Assembly: GCA_001664505.1 (NCBI GenBank)
Contig: CP011806.1
Coordinates: 46,823 to 110,822, forward strand
Reading direction: 5' to 3'
Length of the DNA stretch: 64,000 nucleotides
Origin: Acidobacteria bacterium Mor1
Lineage (GTDB): Bacteria; Acidobacteriota; Polarisedimenticolia; Polarisedimenticolales; Polarisedimenticolaceae
The stretch's first letter is position 1. Every line of letters begins with the position of its first letter. Shown here one piece after another: positions 44,724 through 56,077 of the stretch. The notes below the pieces were generated by a model that searched no databases, had not been told where the DNA came from, and saw only the letters and a list, made by a program, of their open reading frames with translations. The position numbers and the translations under genes are program-made.

Positions 44724-45509
44724 ATGGAGAGGGATGAGGCATTTCGGGGGGCGCTGGAGCGCAAGATGCGCGCACCCCTGTCCGCCTTTCGCGAGCTGGC
44801 CCGCGGCCTGCCGGACGACCCGGCGCTGGTCGACGTGCGCGGGCTGCTGCTGTCCGGCCGCTGCCGCGTGCTGCGTGACACCCCCGAGAGTACCGATTTC
44901 ATCGTTGCGGCCTCCGACTCCCCATTGGTCTGCATCGTCGGCCAACCGCTGATGTCGCTGATCCAGCTCGCGGTCACCGGGGACGACGAACTCGAGGTGA
45001 TCGCCTCGGGAGACTCCATCGAACACGTCTCCCAGGCCCTGCCCGATTGGCTGGGGGATGAGGTTCGTGTGCTGACCCTGCCCGACCCGGAGGCCGAGCT
45101 ACCGGCCGCGCCGGCGGGCGGCGGAGGTGAGGTACGGGTCCGGCTGCTGAGCCCCGAGGATCGGGACTGTCTGGGGCCGGTCGAGGACGAACTACGCGGG
45201 GAACTCGAGCAGGTGTTGGAGCAGGGCTCTCCGCTGGCGGCCAGTTTCGTCGACGAGATCCCCGCCTCGTTCTGCTACCCGGTGTTCGAGACCGAGCGCT
45301 GGTGGGACGTCTCCGTCGACACCCTGGAGCCTTTTCGGCGCCGCGGCCTGGCTTCGCTTGCCTTCCGCCGCATGCTGACCTACGAGAACCAGCGGGGGCG
45401 CAGCCCGGTCTGGGCCGCGGTGGAATCGAACGCCGGCTCGCTGGGCCTGGCCACCAAGCTGGGGTTCGAGGCGGTCGACGGCCTGGCGCTGTTCCGCCGC
45501 CGCGGTTAG
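44724..45509 (+). CDS. GNAT-family acetyltransferase
   Basis: A 261-aa protein. The C-terminal third holds the acetyl-CoA-binding pattern DVSVDTLEPFRRRGLASLAF followed by the SVESN-like region AAVESNAGSLGLATKLGF, typical of GNAT (FR47-like) enzymes. The N-terminal region probably sets the substrate, which is unknown. An in-frame ATG at 44682 would add 14 residues; neither start has a strong ribosome site. Confidence 0.78.
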   Translation: MERDEAFRGALERKMRAPLSAFRELARGLPDDPALVDVRGLLLSGRCRVLRDTPESTDFIVAASDSPLVCIVGQPLMSLIQLAVTGDDELEVIASGDSIEHVSQALPDWLGDEVRVLTLPDPEAELPAAPAGGGGEVRVRLLSPEDRDCLGPVEDELRGELEQVLEQGSPLAASFVDEIPASFCYPVFETERWWDVSVDTLEPFRRRGLASLAFRRMLTYENQRGRSPVWAAVESNAGSLGLATKLGFEAVDGLALFRRRG

Positions 45510-45512
45510 GGG

Positions 45513-46214
45513 CTACCAGCCTTCCTTGTGCATCATGCCGGCGAGGGGGAGCCGGGTCTTCTTCAGGTTCTGGGACTCGGCGTAGCCCACCGGAATCACC
45601 ACCGGCACGATGTGGCTGCGCGGGATGCCGAGCGCCTTGCGCACCCGGCCCTCGTCGAAGCCCTCCATCGGAATGGTGGCGAGCCCTGCCGCTTCGGCGG
45701 CGAGCATGAAGGTCATGGCGCCGAGCATCACCTGTTTGCACAGCCAGTAGCGTTTGTGCACCGCGGGGATGCTCGGGGTCGGCTTGGACAACCGCATCAG
45801 CGGCGCCACCAGCAGCTTGCCCAGCCAGCCGATGCCCAGGGGACCCTGGTTGAAGGCGAGTCCGACGAACTTGCGGCACATGGTCGCGTACCGATCATCG
45901 CAGGCACCTTCGGCCAGTTCCAGCGTCAGCATCGCCTCGAGGTTGTTCTCGACGGCGCGGCGGTCGCCGGTGAAGACCACGACCGCCGGAGCCTCCAGGA
46001 CCTGGGGCTGCTCGAGGCAGGCCTTGTACAGCGCGTAGCGGCTGTCCGCCTCGGTGGAGAGCACGAAGTGGGTCGGCTGGATGTTGTAGCCGCTGGGAGC
46101 CCAGCGGGTGGTGTCCAGCACCCGCTCGAGCAGGCCTTCGGGAATCGGTTCTTTCTTGAAGTGGCGGGTGGCGCGGCGGGAACGGGCCAGCCGGTCGAAG
46201 GCTTCGAAGTCCAT
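45513..46214 (-). CDS. Nitroreductase-family flavoprotein
   Basis: A 233-aa FMN enzyme. The N-terminus SRRATRHFKKEPIPEGLLER and the following WAPSGYNIQPTHFVL are the classical FMN-binding signature; ALGIPRSHIVPVVIPVGYA near the end completes the family pattern. It reduces nitro, quinone or enone substrates with NAD(P)H. It is the last gene of the SUF operon (about 35 nt after sufT), but a role in Fe-S assembly is not known. ATG 46214 is preferred; GTG 46247 is also in frame. Confidence 0.88.
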   Translation of the reverse strand: MDFEAFDRLARSRRATRHFKKEPIPEGLLERVLDTTRWAPSGYNIQPTHFVLSTEADSRYALYKACLEQPQVLEAPAVVVFTGDRRAVENNLEAMLTLELAEGACDDRYATMCRKFVGLAFNQGPLGIGWLGKLLVAPLMRLSKPTPSIPAVHKRYWLCKQVMLGAMTFMLAAEAAGLATIPMEGFDEGRVRKALGIPRSHIVPVVIPVGYAESQNLKKTRLPLAGMMHKEGW

Positions 46215-46248
46215 GGCCGCGCCCTGAGGTTGGTGTTGCGACGACACG

Positions 46249-46623
46249 CTAGAGGAACCCGAGCTGGAGCTTGGCCGCCTCGCTCATGCGTTCCTGATCC
46301 CAGGGCGGATCCCACACAAGCTCGATGTGGGCATCGGTCACCCCGGCTACGGTGCGCACCTTGGTCTCGACCTCGCCCGGCAGCGTTCCGGCCACGGGGC
46401 AGGCAGGGGAGGTCAGGGTCATCTTGACGTCGACCTTGCCGGTATCGGCGACCTCGACCTCGTAGATCAGCCCGAGCTCGTAGATGTCGACCGGGATCTC
46501 CGGATCGTAGACCGTCTTGAGCACGGCGACGACCGCCTCGCGGATCTGCTCCGGCGTGCGGGGCAGGTTCGAACCGGATTCGGTGGCGGCGGGGCCGCCT
46601 CCCTGGGGAGTTTCTTCGGACAT
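46249..46623 (-). CDS. sufT: SUF-associated DUF59/MIP18-family protein (SufT-like)
   Basis: A 124-aa protein. After a disordered 20-residue leader it has the MIP18/DUF59 core: VYDPEIPVDIYELGLIYEV and the reactive-Cys region TLTSPACPVAGTLP. SufT proteins help mature Fe-S proteins rather than build the scaffold cluster. It follows sufU by 17 nt in the SUF operon. Confidence 0.9.
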   Translation of the reverse strand: MSEETPQGGGPAATESGSNLPRTPEQIREAVVAVLKTVYDPEIPVDIYELGLIYEVEVADTGKVDVKMTLTSPACPVAGTLPGEVETKVRTVAGVTDAHIELVWDPPWDQERMSEAAKLQLGFL

Positions 46624-46640
46624 GTCGTCTTCCTCGAAGG

Positions 46641-47096
46641 CTATTCGGTGGTGACCGGCTCGGCATCCTTGCCGGCGTCGATCGCCGCCTTCAGCGTGTG
46701 CCAGGCAAGGGTCGCGCACTTGACCCGTACCGGGTAGTCGCGGACTCCGGCCAGCACCTGCAGCTTACCCAGGGCTTCCGCCTCGGTGGCGTCGTCGCTG
46801 GTCATCAGGGCGTGGAACTCGTCGAACATCCGCTGTACTTCGACGATAGTCTTGCCCCGCAGCGCCTCGGTCATCAGCGAGGCCGACGCGGTGGAGATGG
46901 CGCAGCCGACTCCGTCGAAGGTGAGGTTGCGCACGACACCGTCCTGGACGTCGACGTAGACCGTGACCTTGTCGCCGCAAAGGGGATTGTGACCGTTGGC
47001 CTTGCGGCAGGATTCGCCGTCCAGTTCACCCCGGTTCCGCGGTTGGCGGCTGTGGTCGAGGATGACCTCCTGGTACAGCTCGCGAAGGTCGCTCAT
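46641..47096 (-). CDS. sufU: SufU, zinc-dependent sulfurtransferase partner of SufS
   Basis: A 151-aa protein with the SufU ligand set: Cys40 and Asp42 (NPLCGDK), Cys65 (GVGCAIS) and Cys127 (VKCATL). It binds zinc and accepts persulfide sulfur from the SufS cysteine for delivery to SufBCD. It starts 4 nt inside the end of sufS, which supports stoichiometric expression. Confidence 0.93.
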   Translation of the reverse strand: MSDLRELYQEVILDHSRQPRNRGELDGESCRKANGHNPLCGDKVTVYVDVQDGVVRNLTFDGVGCAISTASASLMTEALRGKTIVEVQRMFDEFHALMTSDDATEAEALGKLQVLAGVRDYPVRVKCATLAWHTLKAAIDAGKDAEPVTTE

Positions 47097-48343
47097 AGAC
47101 GGAATACCTCTCGTACCTTGTGGAGCGCCTCGGCCAGGCGCTTGACGTCATCCAGCGTGTTGTACATCGCGAGCGACGCGCGGCAGGTAGACGAAACGCC
47201 GAAGCGGTCCATCACCGGCTGGGCGCAGTGGTGGCCCACCCGGATCGCCACCGCCTCGCTGTCGACGATGGTGCCCACGTCGTGCGAGTGAATATCGCCG
47301 AGGGTGAACGAGATCACCGAGGCCTTGTTGCGTGCCGTTCCGATCAGCTGCACGTCGGGCACCTGGCGCAGAACGTCGGTGGCGTCCTGCAGCAACCGGC
47401 TCTCGTAGGGCTCGATGCGGTCGAAGCCCAGGTCCATCAGGTAGCGGGCGGCGACCCCCATGCCCACTGCGGCCTCGATGCAGGGCGTGCCCGCCTCGAA
47501 GCGGTAGGGGAGTTCGTTGTAGGTCGTCTTCTCGAAGGTCACCGAGAGGATCATGTCCCCGCCGCCCTGGTAGGGGGGCAGGGCTTCGAGCCGGGCCTGC
47601 TTGCCGTAGAGCACGCCGATGCCGCTGGGGCCGAACATCTTGTGGGACGAGATCGTGTAGAAGTCGGCGTCGAGATCCTGCACGTCGATCGGCATGTGGG
47701 CCGCAGCCTGGGCTCCGTCAACCAGAGTCAGGCTGCCGGCCGCCCGGGCGAGGGCGATCATCTCCTTGACCGGATTGACCGTGCCGAGAGCGTTGGAGAT
47801 GTGGGACATGGCCACGATACGGGTCCGCGGCGAAAGCAGCCTGCGGTACTCGTCGAGATCCACCTCGCCGCTGTCGTCGATCCGCGCGACCTGGAGCTTT
47901 GCGCCGGTCCGTTCGCAGAGCATCTGCCAGGGCACGATGTTCGAGTGATGCTCGAGGCCGCTGATCAGCACCTCGTCGCCCGGCCCCATGCTGCCGGTCA
48001 TCCCCTGGGCCACCAGGTTGATCCCCTCGGTGGTGCCGCGGACGAAGACGATCTCCTTACGGTCGGCGGCGCCGAGGAAATCCCGCATGGTGTCCCGGGC
48101 GCCCTCGTAGGCCTCGGTGGCCCGGACGCTCAGGGCGTGCACGCCCCGGTGCACGTTGGAGTAGCTGTGGCAGTAGAAGTTGCTGACGGCGTCGATCACC
48201 GCCCGCGGCTTCTGGGTCGAGGCGGCATTGTCCAGATAGACCAGCGGCTTCCCGTGGATCGTCTCCGACAGGAGCGGAAAGTCACTCCGAACCTCGAGCG
48301 CGTCGAAGGCGGGTCCGGCCGATCGGGTCATCGAGGTATCCAT
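47093..48343 (-). CDS. sufS: SufS cysteine desulfurase
   Basis: A 416-aa class V aminotransferase-fold enzyme. The PLP lysine is in SSHKMFGPSG, and the persulfide-forming cysteine is Cys373 (VGHHCAQP). It removes sulfur from L-cysteine for Fe-S cluster assembly. The presence of SufU rather than SufE indicates the Bacillus-type transfer route. It lies 8 nt after sufD. Confidence 0.95.
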   Translation of the reverse strand: MDTSMTRSAGPAFDALEVRSDFPLLSETIHGKPLVYLDNAASTQKPRAVIDAVSNFYCHSYSNVHRGVHALSVRATEAYEGARDTMRDFLGAADRKEIVFVRGTTEGINLVAQGMTGSMGPGDEVLISGLEHHSNIVPWQMLCERTGAKLQVARIDDSGEVDLDEYRRLLSPRTRIVAMSHISNALGTVNPVKEMIALARAAGSLTLVDGAQAAAHMPIDVQDLDADFYTISSHKMFGPSGIGVLYGKQARLEALPPYQGGGDMILSVTFEKTTYNELPYRFEAGTPCIEAAVGMGVAARYLMDLGFDRIEPYESRLLQDATDVLRQVPDVQLIGTARNKASVISFTLGDIHSHDVGTIVDSEAVAIRVGHHCAQPVMDRFGVSSTCRASLAMYNTLDDVKRLAEALHKVREVFRL

Positions 48344-48351
48344 CCAGAGCC

Positions 48352-49649
48352 TCAGGCGGTCCGGATCGCGTCGAGGCGCCGTCCGAACGCCTCCTCGAGG
48401 AATTGCCGCACCGACTCCACCGGAACCTGATCGAGCAGTTCCGCTGCGAAGCCGCGCACCAGCATGTTACGGGCCTCGGTACTTCCGATCCCGCGGCTCT
48501 GCAGATAGAACATCGCCTCCGCATCCAGCTCGCCGATGGTGGCGCCGTGGGTGCACTTGACGTCGTCGGCGTAGATCTCGAGCTGCGGCCGGGTGTGGAC
48601 CAGCGCTCCCTCGGTCATCAACAGGTTCGGGTTCGACTGCTTGGCGTCGGTCTTCTGGGCGTCGAGCTGCACGCGGATGCGTCCGTTGAACACCGCCCGG
48701 GCGTTGTCGGCCAGGATGCCCTTGTAGACCTCGCGGCTGTCGCCGTGGGGCATGGCGTGGTCGAGCGTGGTGTGGTTGTCCACGTGCTGCTTGTCCGAGA
48801 CCAGGTACAGGCAGTTGAGCAGGCAGTTGGAGCCCTCGCCGTTGAGCTTCGCGGTGGAATCAACCCGGGCCAGCTTGGCCCCGAAGTCGAAGGCGTGGCA
48901 GGCGTAGCGGCCGCTGCGCGCCACGGTAGCGTGGGCGTTGCCCACGTGGTGGGCGTTGCCGCTCTCGAACTGCAGGCGAACGTGTTCGAGGCCGGCGTTG
49001 TCGGCGACATCGATCTCGCAGACCGAACAGGTCAGCCCTTCGGCGCCCTCGGCGCCGAAGAAGCTCTCGACCAGCTTGAGTTCGGCCTGAGCGTCGACCT
49101 GCACCAGCAAGCGGGGGAAGCTGGCGGCCGGCTGTTCGGTGCGCGATGCCAGATGCAGGACATGGATCGGTTCGGCCGCCGCGCCATGGGCGCGGATGAC
49201 CGTGGCATCGTCGAACAGCGCCGTGTTGAGCGCCGCGAAGGGCTGGCTCTCCGGAGCGACCCGGCGGGCAAGCAGCGACTCGGTCAACTGCGCCTGCTGA
49301 TCCCGCGCCTGAGCCAGGGTTCCGACCCACACGCCGTCCCGGTCCCCGAGTCCGGTGGACAGTTCGGTATCGAGGCGTCCGTCAACGAAGACCAGCCGGC
49401 GGGCGCAGAAATCCAGAGCCGGGTGTCCGGCGAAGGCCGCCGAACCGCCGGCAGGAGCCGGTGCGTAGTCGGTCGATGCGATGGCGGCGACGCTGGTGTT
49501 TTTCCACTCTTCGAGCTTGGAGCTGGGAAAGCCCACCGACTCGAAACGGTCACGGGCCTGCTGCCGGAGGTCGCGGAGCCAGGCCGGCTCCTCCTCGCGA
49601 CGGCCGCCGAAGGCGGTCAGCAGACCGGGAAGCTGCTGGGTGCTCTCCA

Positions 49650-49650
<1 letters not shown>
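48352..49650 (-). CDS. sufD: SufD, Fe-S scaffold complex subunit
   Basis: A 432-aa SufB/SufD-family beta-helix protein. The C-terminal region shows the conserved pattern FNGRIRVQLDAQKTDAKQSN and the sequence CTHGATIGELDAEAMFYLQSR. It lacks the extended Cys set of SufB and forms the SufBC2D complex. It overlaps sufC by one base (TGATG). Confidence 0.93.
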
Positions 49651-50411
<761 letters not shown>

Positions 50412-50451
50412 GTTCTGAATGTCCTTTCGTGCGCGTCGGCGGCTCGGGCCG

Positions 50452-51903
<1,452 letters not shown>

Positions 51904-51951
51904 CTTTGTCCTTGCTGCGCGCCCGACGCGGGCTCGCGGTTCATCGTCGAC

Positions 51952-52419
51952 TCAGGGTGTACTCGGCTCGGCGGGGGAGTCGCCGCCCAGGTTCAGCAGC
52001 GCCGGCTCGGGAGCGGTGGCTCCGACGAGTTCCGACACCGCGACCCCCTGGAGGGCGCCTTCGACCGCGTCGTTGATGCGTTTCCAGTTCTGACTGGTCA
52101 GGCAGGTGGCTTCCTGGTCGCAGTGACCGGGGTTGCCGACGCACTCGACCAGGGCGATCGGGCCCTCGATGGCCCGGACCACGTCGGCCACGGACATGCC
52201 GTCGAGGGAGCGGGCGAGACCGTAGCCCCCCTTGGCGCCCCGGTTGGAGATCAGGAGTCCGGACCGGGCCAGCGCCTTGAGGATCTTGCTGGCCATGGGG
52301 AGGGACACTCCGGCCCACGAGGAGACATCCCGGGCCGAGTGCACGCCTTCGGTTCCCCGCCGGTGCAGGTGGGCCAGAATCAGCAGCGCATAGTCGGTTT
52401 CGCGGGTAATCCGGATCAC
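51952..52419 (-). CDS. Rrf2-family Fe-S-sensing regulator of the SUF operon
   Basis: A 155-aa winged-helix repressor. The recognition region is SLPMASKILKALARSGL, followed by the GAKGGYGLAR wing. Three cysteines, Cys93, Cys100 and Cys106, match the IscR/SufR cluster-binding arrangement. It should sense Fe-S status and repress the operon when clusters are plentiful. GTG at 52419 is chosen because GGAGGA lies 6 nt upstream and the family begins close to IRITRETDYAL; an ATG at 52437 is also in frame. Confidence 0.9.
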   Translation of the reverse strand: MIRITRETDYALLILAHLHRRGTEGVHSARDVSSWAGVSLPMASKILKALARSGLLISNRGAKGGYGLARSLDGMSVADVVRAIEGPIALVECVGNPGHCDQEATCLTSQNWKRINDAVEGALQGVAVSELVGATAPEPALLNLGGDSPAEPSTP

Positions 52420-52439
52420 GCCTGTCCTCCAGGCCACAA

Positions 52440-52457
52440 ATAGTACGAAATGTGTAC
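52440..52457 (-). promoter_or_regulatory. Candidate Rrf2 operator/promoter of the SUF operon
   Basis: On the minus strand the dyad GTAC-ACATTTC-GTAC (52443-52457) runs into TACTAT (52440-52445), a plausible -10 box 20 nt before the GTG start. A repressor bound here would block polymerase. It is the only such dyad in the 215-nt divergent gap 52420-52634. Confidence 0.45.
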
Positions 52458-52634
52458 CTGATTTGCCACTCAGCCTGGGATTGTCCCGCGAAAGAGTGAA
52501 AAATCCCTTGTTGGCAACCCTTTTGGCTCAAGTGCACCCCGCCCGTCGGCCCTCGGACATTGACGCTGGGAGGGGATTGCGGCATCCTTTCGCCTTCGCC
52601 GTCACCCGAACGGGAAGGGTTCGCCTCCGTCTTC

Positions 52635-53570
52635 ATGCAGCACCGCTCCAAAGTCGTCCTCCTCGGCCCTCAACGGTTCAAGCCGACCCTGTCGTCTGCC
52701 CTGCGCAGCCTCGACATCGAGGGGTCTCTGGCGGTGATCACCGCCGGCTGGCAGGAGCGGGAGGGGGAGGTCGAGGAACTCGACGAACACGTCGGCTTCG
52801 AGAGCACCGATCTGCGGCTCTACGAGCGCTTCGACCGGGTCATGGCCGAGGACCCCGAACTGTTCGAGGCGCTCCGGCGGCGGCAAGATCGACTGCAGCA
52901 ACTTCAGGAGCTCTATCGGGTGCGGCTGTCCCACACCCTGGAAGCCGCCCGCGAGTTGATGCGCCGGGACGCTCCGGCCGAGTTGCTCCCTGCGGAACGC
53001 CGCTCGGCGATCCGTGCGCTACGCACCCTCGACAGCGGACACCTGAGGCGCGTCGCTGCGATCCATCAGGCCTTCGAGGAGAACTGGAAGCCTGGCGAAC
53101 GGCCGGCAGTGGTGCGTGAACGGGAAGAGATCGCCGCGGTGATCGACGGCTGTGCCGGGATCGCGGTGGCCGGCGGGCACGTCGCCGTGCTGCTCAATCG
53201 CATGCGGTTGTTCGGAATCGGCGAGATGGTCGGCGATCGGCCGGTGGTGGCCTGGTCCGCCGGAGCGATGGCTCTGAGTGAGCGGGTCGTGCTGTTCCAT
53301 GACAATCCGCCCCAGGGCCGAGGCAACGCCGAGGTGATCGAGAGTGGGCTCGGACTTTTCCGCGGTGTGTTGCCCTTGCCTCACGCAGGGCGGCGGCTGG
53401 ATCTCGACGATCCGGTCCGGGTCGCGCTCTTCGCCCGCCGCTTCGCGCCGGCGTTCTGCCTGGCGCTGGATGACGAGGTGCGCCTCGACTGGGAGGACGA
53501 ACGCTTGATTCCGGTCCATGGGGTGCGGCGGCTGGATCGCCGCGGCCGGGTGCTCGGGGTCTCGGCGTGA
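52635..53570 (+). CDS. Peptidase S51-like protein (peptidase E/cyanophycinase family)
   Basis: A 311-aa protein. The first 140 residues are helical and unfamiliar. The C-terminal half follows the S51 pattern: IAVAGGHVAVLLNRM, nucleophile Ser208 in VAWSAGAMAL and a His250 in GLGLFRGVLPLPHAGRR. S51 enzymes include Asp-dipeptidase E and cyanophycinase, which hydrolyse unusual Asp-linked amides. The start at 52635 is the first ATG, without a good ribosome site. Its stop overlaps the next GTG start by 4 nt. The substrate is unknown. Confidence 0.75.
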   Translation: MQHRSKVVLLGPQRFKPTLSSALRSLDIEGSLAVITAGWQEREGEVEELDEHVGFESTDLRLYERFDRVMAEDPELFEALRRRQDRLQQLQELYRVRLSHTLEAARELMRRDAPAELLPAERRSAIRALRTLDSGHLRRVAAIHQAFEENWKPGERPAVVREREEIAAVIDGCAGIAVAGGHVAVLLNRMRLFGIGEMVGDRPVVAWSAGAMALSERVVLFHDNPPQGRGNAEVIESGLGLFRGVLPLPHAGRRLDLDDPVRVALFARRFAPAFCLALDDEVRLDWEDERLIPVHGVRRLDRRGRVLGVSA

Positions 53571-54724
53571 CCGAGATCAAGATGAAACCCGGCGGGCCGC
53601 TGGGCGAGCTGCTCGATCTTGAAACGATCGACGGCGCCGCCATCGATGCGTTCCTCACCGACCGCTGGTTCCCGCTGGTCGAGGAGAGTCAGGCGACCTT
53701 CGTCTACCGGGGGGAGGCGGACGAGGTCAACCTGCGGCACTGGATCTACGGCCTGCAGTCCTCCCAGCCTTTCACCCGGGTCGAGGGGACCGACCTCTGG
53801 TACCTGGTGATGGAGCTGCCGGACTGCTCCCGGGTCGAGTACAAGATCGAGCTGATCCGCGGCGACGGGATTCAATGGATCCGGGATCCGCTCAACGACC
53901 AACTGGCCCACGACCCGTTCGGGGCAAACTCGGTGGCCCACGGCAAGGGCTACGCCTTCCCGTCCTGGGCCGAGCACGACTCCGAAGCCCGTCCCGGGAC
54001 CCTCCAGGACGTGGTCTTCAACAGCAAGCGCCTCGGGGGGCCTCAGCACGTAAAGGTCTACCTGCCGGCCCGGTTCCGCAGCCGCCGGCGCTACCCGCTG
54101 ATCGTGGTCCACGACGGTCCGGACTACGTCCGCTTCGCGGCGCTCAAGATCGTGTTGGACAACCTGATCCACCGGCAGGAGATCCCGCCGGTGATCGCGG
54201 CCCTGACCCACTCCCACGATCGGCTCAAGTACTACGGGGCCCACGCCGACCACGCTCGCTACGTCGTCGACGAACTGGTGCCCCGGCTGGAAAAGGCGTA
54301 TCCGCTGGTCGACCGGCCGTCGGCCCGGGCGCTGATGGGCGCCAGTTTCGGCGCCGTGGCCTCGCTCCATACCGCCTGGAGCAATCCCGGATACTTCGGC
54401 AAGGTGCTGGTCCAGTCCGGATCCTTCGCCTTCTCCGATATCGGCAAGCATCGCCGGGGGCCGGCCTTCGACCCGGTTGTCGAGTGGATGAACGCCTTCC
54501 GGGCCGATCCGGGGCGCCCCACCGACCAGATCTTCGTCAGTTGCGGCACCTACGAGTCCCTGATCTACGAGAACCGCTCGGTGATCCCGCTGCTGCAGTC
54601 CACCGGGATGCAGGTGCGCTACGTCGAGGCCCGGGACGGCCACAACTGGGAGAACTGGCGGGACCGGCTGCGGGAGGGGCTCTCCTGGCTGTTTCCGGGG
54701 CCACTCTGGATGGTCTACGAGTAG
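53567..54724 (+). CDS. Esterase-like alpha/beta hydrolase (enterochelin-esterase type)
   Basis: A 385-aa protein. An N-terminal beta-sandwich (ATFVYRGEADEVNLRHWIYG) of the early-set/CBM48-like kind precedes an alpha/beta hydrolase with nucleophile Ser260 (LMGASFGAVASL) and His359 (DGHNWENW). This matches the Fes/putative-esterase group that cleaves siderophore or acyl esters and some amides. Start GTG 53567 overlaps the upstream stop. No signal peptide, so it acts in the cytoplasm. Confidence 0.85.
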   Translation: MTEIKMKPGGPLGELLDLETIDGAAIDAFLTDRWFPLVEESQATFVYRGEADEVNLRHWIYGLQSSQPFTRVEGTDLWYLVMELPDCSRVEYKIELIRGDGIQWIRDPLNDQLAHDPFGANSVAHGKGYAFPSWAEHDSEARPGTLQDVVFNSKRLGGPQHVKVYLPARFRSRRRYPLIVVHDGPDYVRFAALKIVLDNLIHRQEIPPVIAALTHSHDRLKYYGAHADHARYVVDELVPRLEKAYPLVDRPSARALMGASFGAVASLHTAWSNPGYFGKVLVQSGSFAFSDIGKHRRGPAFDPVVEWMNAFRADPGRPTDQIFVSCGTYESLIYENRSVIPLLQSTGMQVRYVEARDGHNWENWRDRLREGLSWLFPGPLWMVYE

Positions 54725-54790
54725 AGAGCGGGGTACACTTCCCGCTTGGCGCGGGGCCCGTTACGCCACCGCACCCACGGGGGAAGTTCC

Positions 54791-56077
54791 ATGGCCGACA
54801 TCACTCGCCGCATCGGGCTCAGTCTCGGTGCAGACATCTGCTGGCCGATCTGCTTCGAGGAGATCGTCCGCAAACTCGATCCCAAGCTCGATCTGAACGG
54901 CGACAAGGTGCGCTTCGAAGTCGAGCGGCTCTCGATCGAGCCCTTCGACCTCAAGCAGTCGTGTCGCTACGACGTGGTCATCGACCGCTTGACCCACTGG
55001 TACCACACCAGTCGCGAGTGGATCAAAAAGTCGGTGATCATGGACGGCCTCTACGTCTTCAACAATCCGTGGTCGGTGCAGTCGATGGAAAAGTGCACCA
55101 GCTACTGCGCGATGCTGCACCTTGGCATGAAGGTGCCCGAGACCTGGCTGGTGCCGCCGAAAGAGTACGAGCCCTCGGCGGACCTCGAGCCGACGCTCAA
55201 TCGCTACGCCAAGCTGTTCGATATCGGTGAGATCGGAGAGAAGGTCGGCTACCCGCTGTTCATGAAGCCCTACGACGGCGGCGCCTGGGTCGGCGTCAGC
55301 CGCGCCGCCGATGCGGCCAAGCTGCGCGAGGCCTACGAGGAGAGCGGTACCCGGGTCATGCACCTGCAGCAGTCGGTGGAGAACTACGATCTGTTCGTCC
55401 GCTGCATCGGTGTCGGGCCCCAGCTCCGCATCGTGCGCTACGACCCCGACTCGCCGCTTCACGACCGCTACAAGGTCGACTTCGATATCGTCGACGAGAA
55501 AGACGCGGAGCTGCTGCGCGACATCACCCTGACGATCAACGCCTTCTTCGGCTGGGACTTCAACTCCTGCGAGATGCTGCGCCGGGAAGGGGAGTACTAC
55601 CCGATCGACTTCGCCAACCCATGTCCCGACTCCCAGGTCACGTCGCTGCACTACCACTTCCCCTGGGTGCTCAAGTCGAAGATTCGCTGGGCCATGTTCT
55701 GCGCCGCCTCCGAGCGGCAGATGCAGCCGAACCTCGACTGGTCTCCGTTCTACGCGGTGGCGGCCAAGGAGCTTCCTTACCGGGAGCGCATGCGGGAATA
55801 CGGCAAGATCGCCCTGGAGCGGATGGATGCCGCCCGCTTCGAGGACTTCTGCGGCGAGCATCTCGCCGATCTGGACGAAGTGGTCTACGACTTCTTCTCG
55901 ACCGATACCGCCCGGGATGCGGTGCGGCAGAAGGTCCAGGCGCTGTTCCCCGAGCACGAGGTCGACGAGTTCACCGAGCACTTCTGGGGCTTGATCCAGT
56001 TCTGGCGCAAGACCGAGGCGGATCGCATGGGCAAAGGGGATGCGGGCTCCGAGGCCAAGGACGGAGCCGGGGCGTGA
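54791..56077 (+). CDS. ATP-grasp ligase of unknown specificity
   Basis: A 428-aa protein. It has an N-terminal pre-ATP-grasp region with LGADICWPICFEE, then the fold's elements: PLFMKPYDGGAWVGVSR (nucleotide-binding lysine and loop), the clamp region QQSVENYDLFVR, and the metal ligands EMLRREGEYYPIDFANPCPD. ATP-grasp ligases activate a carboxylate as acyl phosphate and join it to an amine or thiol. Neither substrate can be read. GGGGGAAG precedes the ATG. It follows the esterase by 66 nt and overlaps the next gene by 4 nt. Confidence 0.85.
   Translation: MADITRRIGLSLGADICWPICFEEIVRKLDPKLDLNGDKVRFEVERLSIEPFDLKQSCRYDVVIDRLTHWYHTSREWIKKSVIMDGLYVFNNPWSVQSMEKCTSYCAMLHLGMKVPETWLVPPKEYEPSADLEPTLNRYAKLFDIGEIGEKVGYPLFMKPYDGGAWVGVSRAADAAKLREAYEESGTRVMHLQQSVENYDLFVRCIGVGPQLRIVRYDPDSPLHDRYKVDFDIVDEKDAELLRDITLTINAFFGWDFNSCEMLRREGEYYPIDFANPCPDSQVTSLHYHFPWVLKSKIRWAMFCAASERQMQPNLDWSPFYAVAAKELPYRERMREYGKIALERMDAARFEDFCGEHLADLDEVVYDFFSTDTARDAVRQKVQALFPEHEVDEFTEHFWGLIQFWRKTEADRMGKGDAGSEAKDGAGA

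Noticed and set aside
44719-44724. TACAAT as a -10 box for the GNAT gene
   Set aside because: It overlaps the ATG and has no partner -35 at the right distance.
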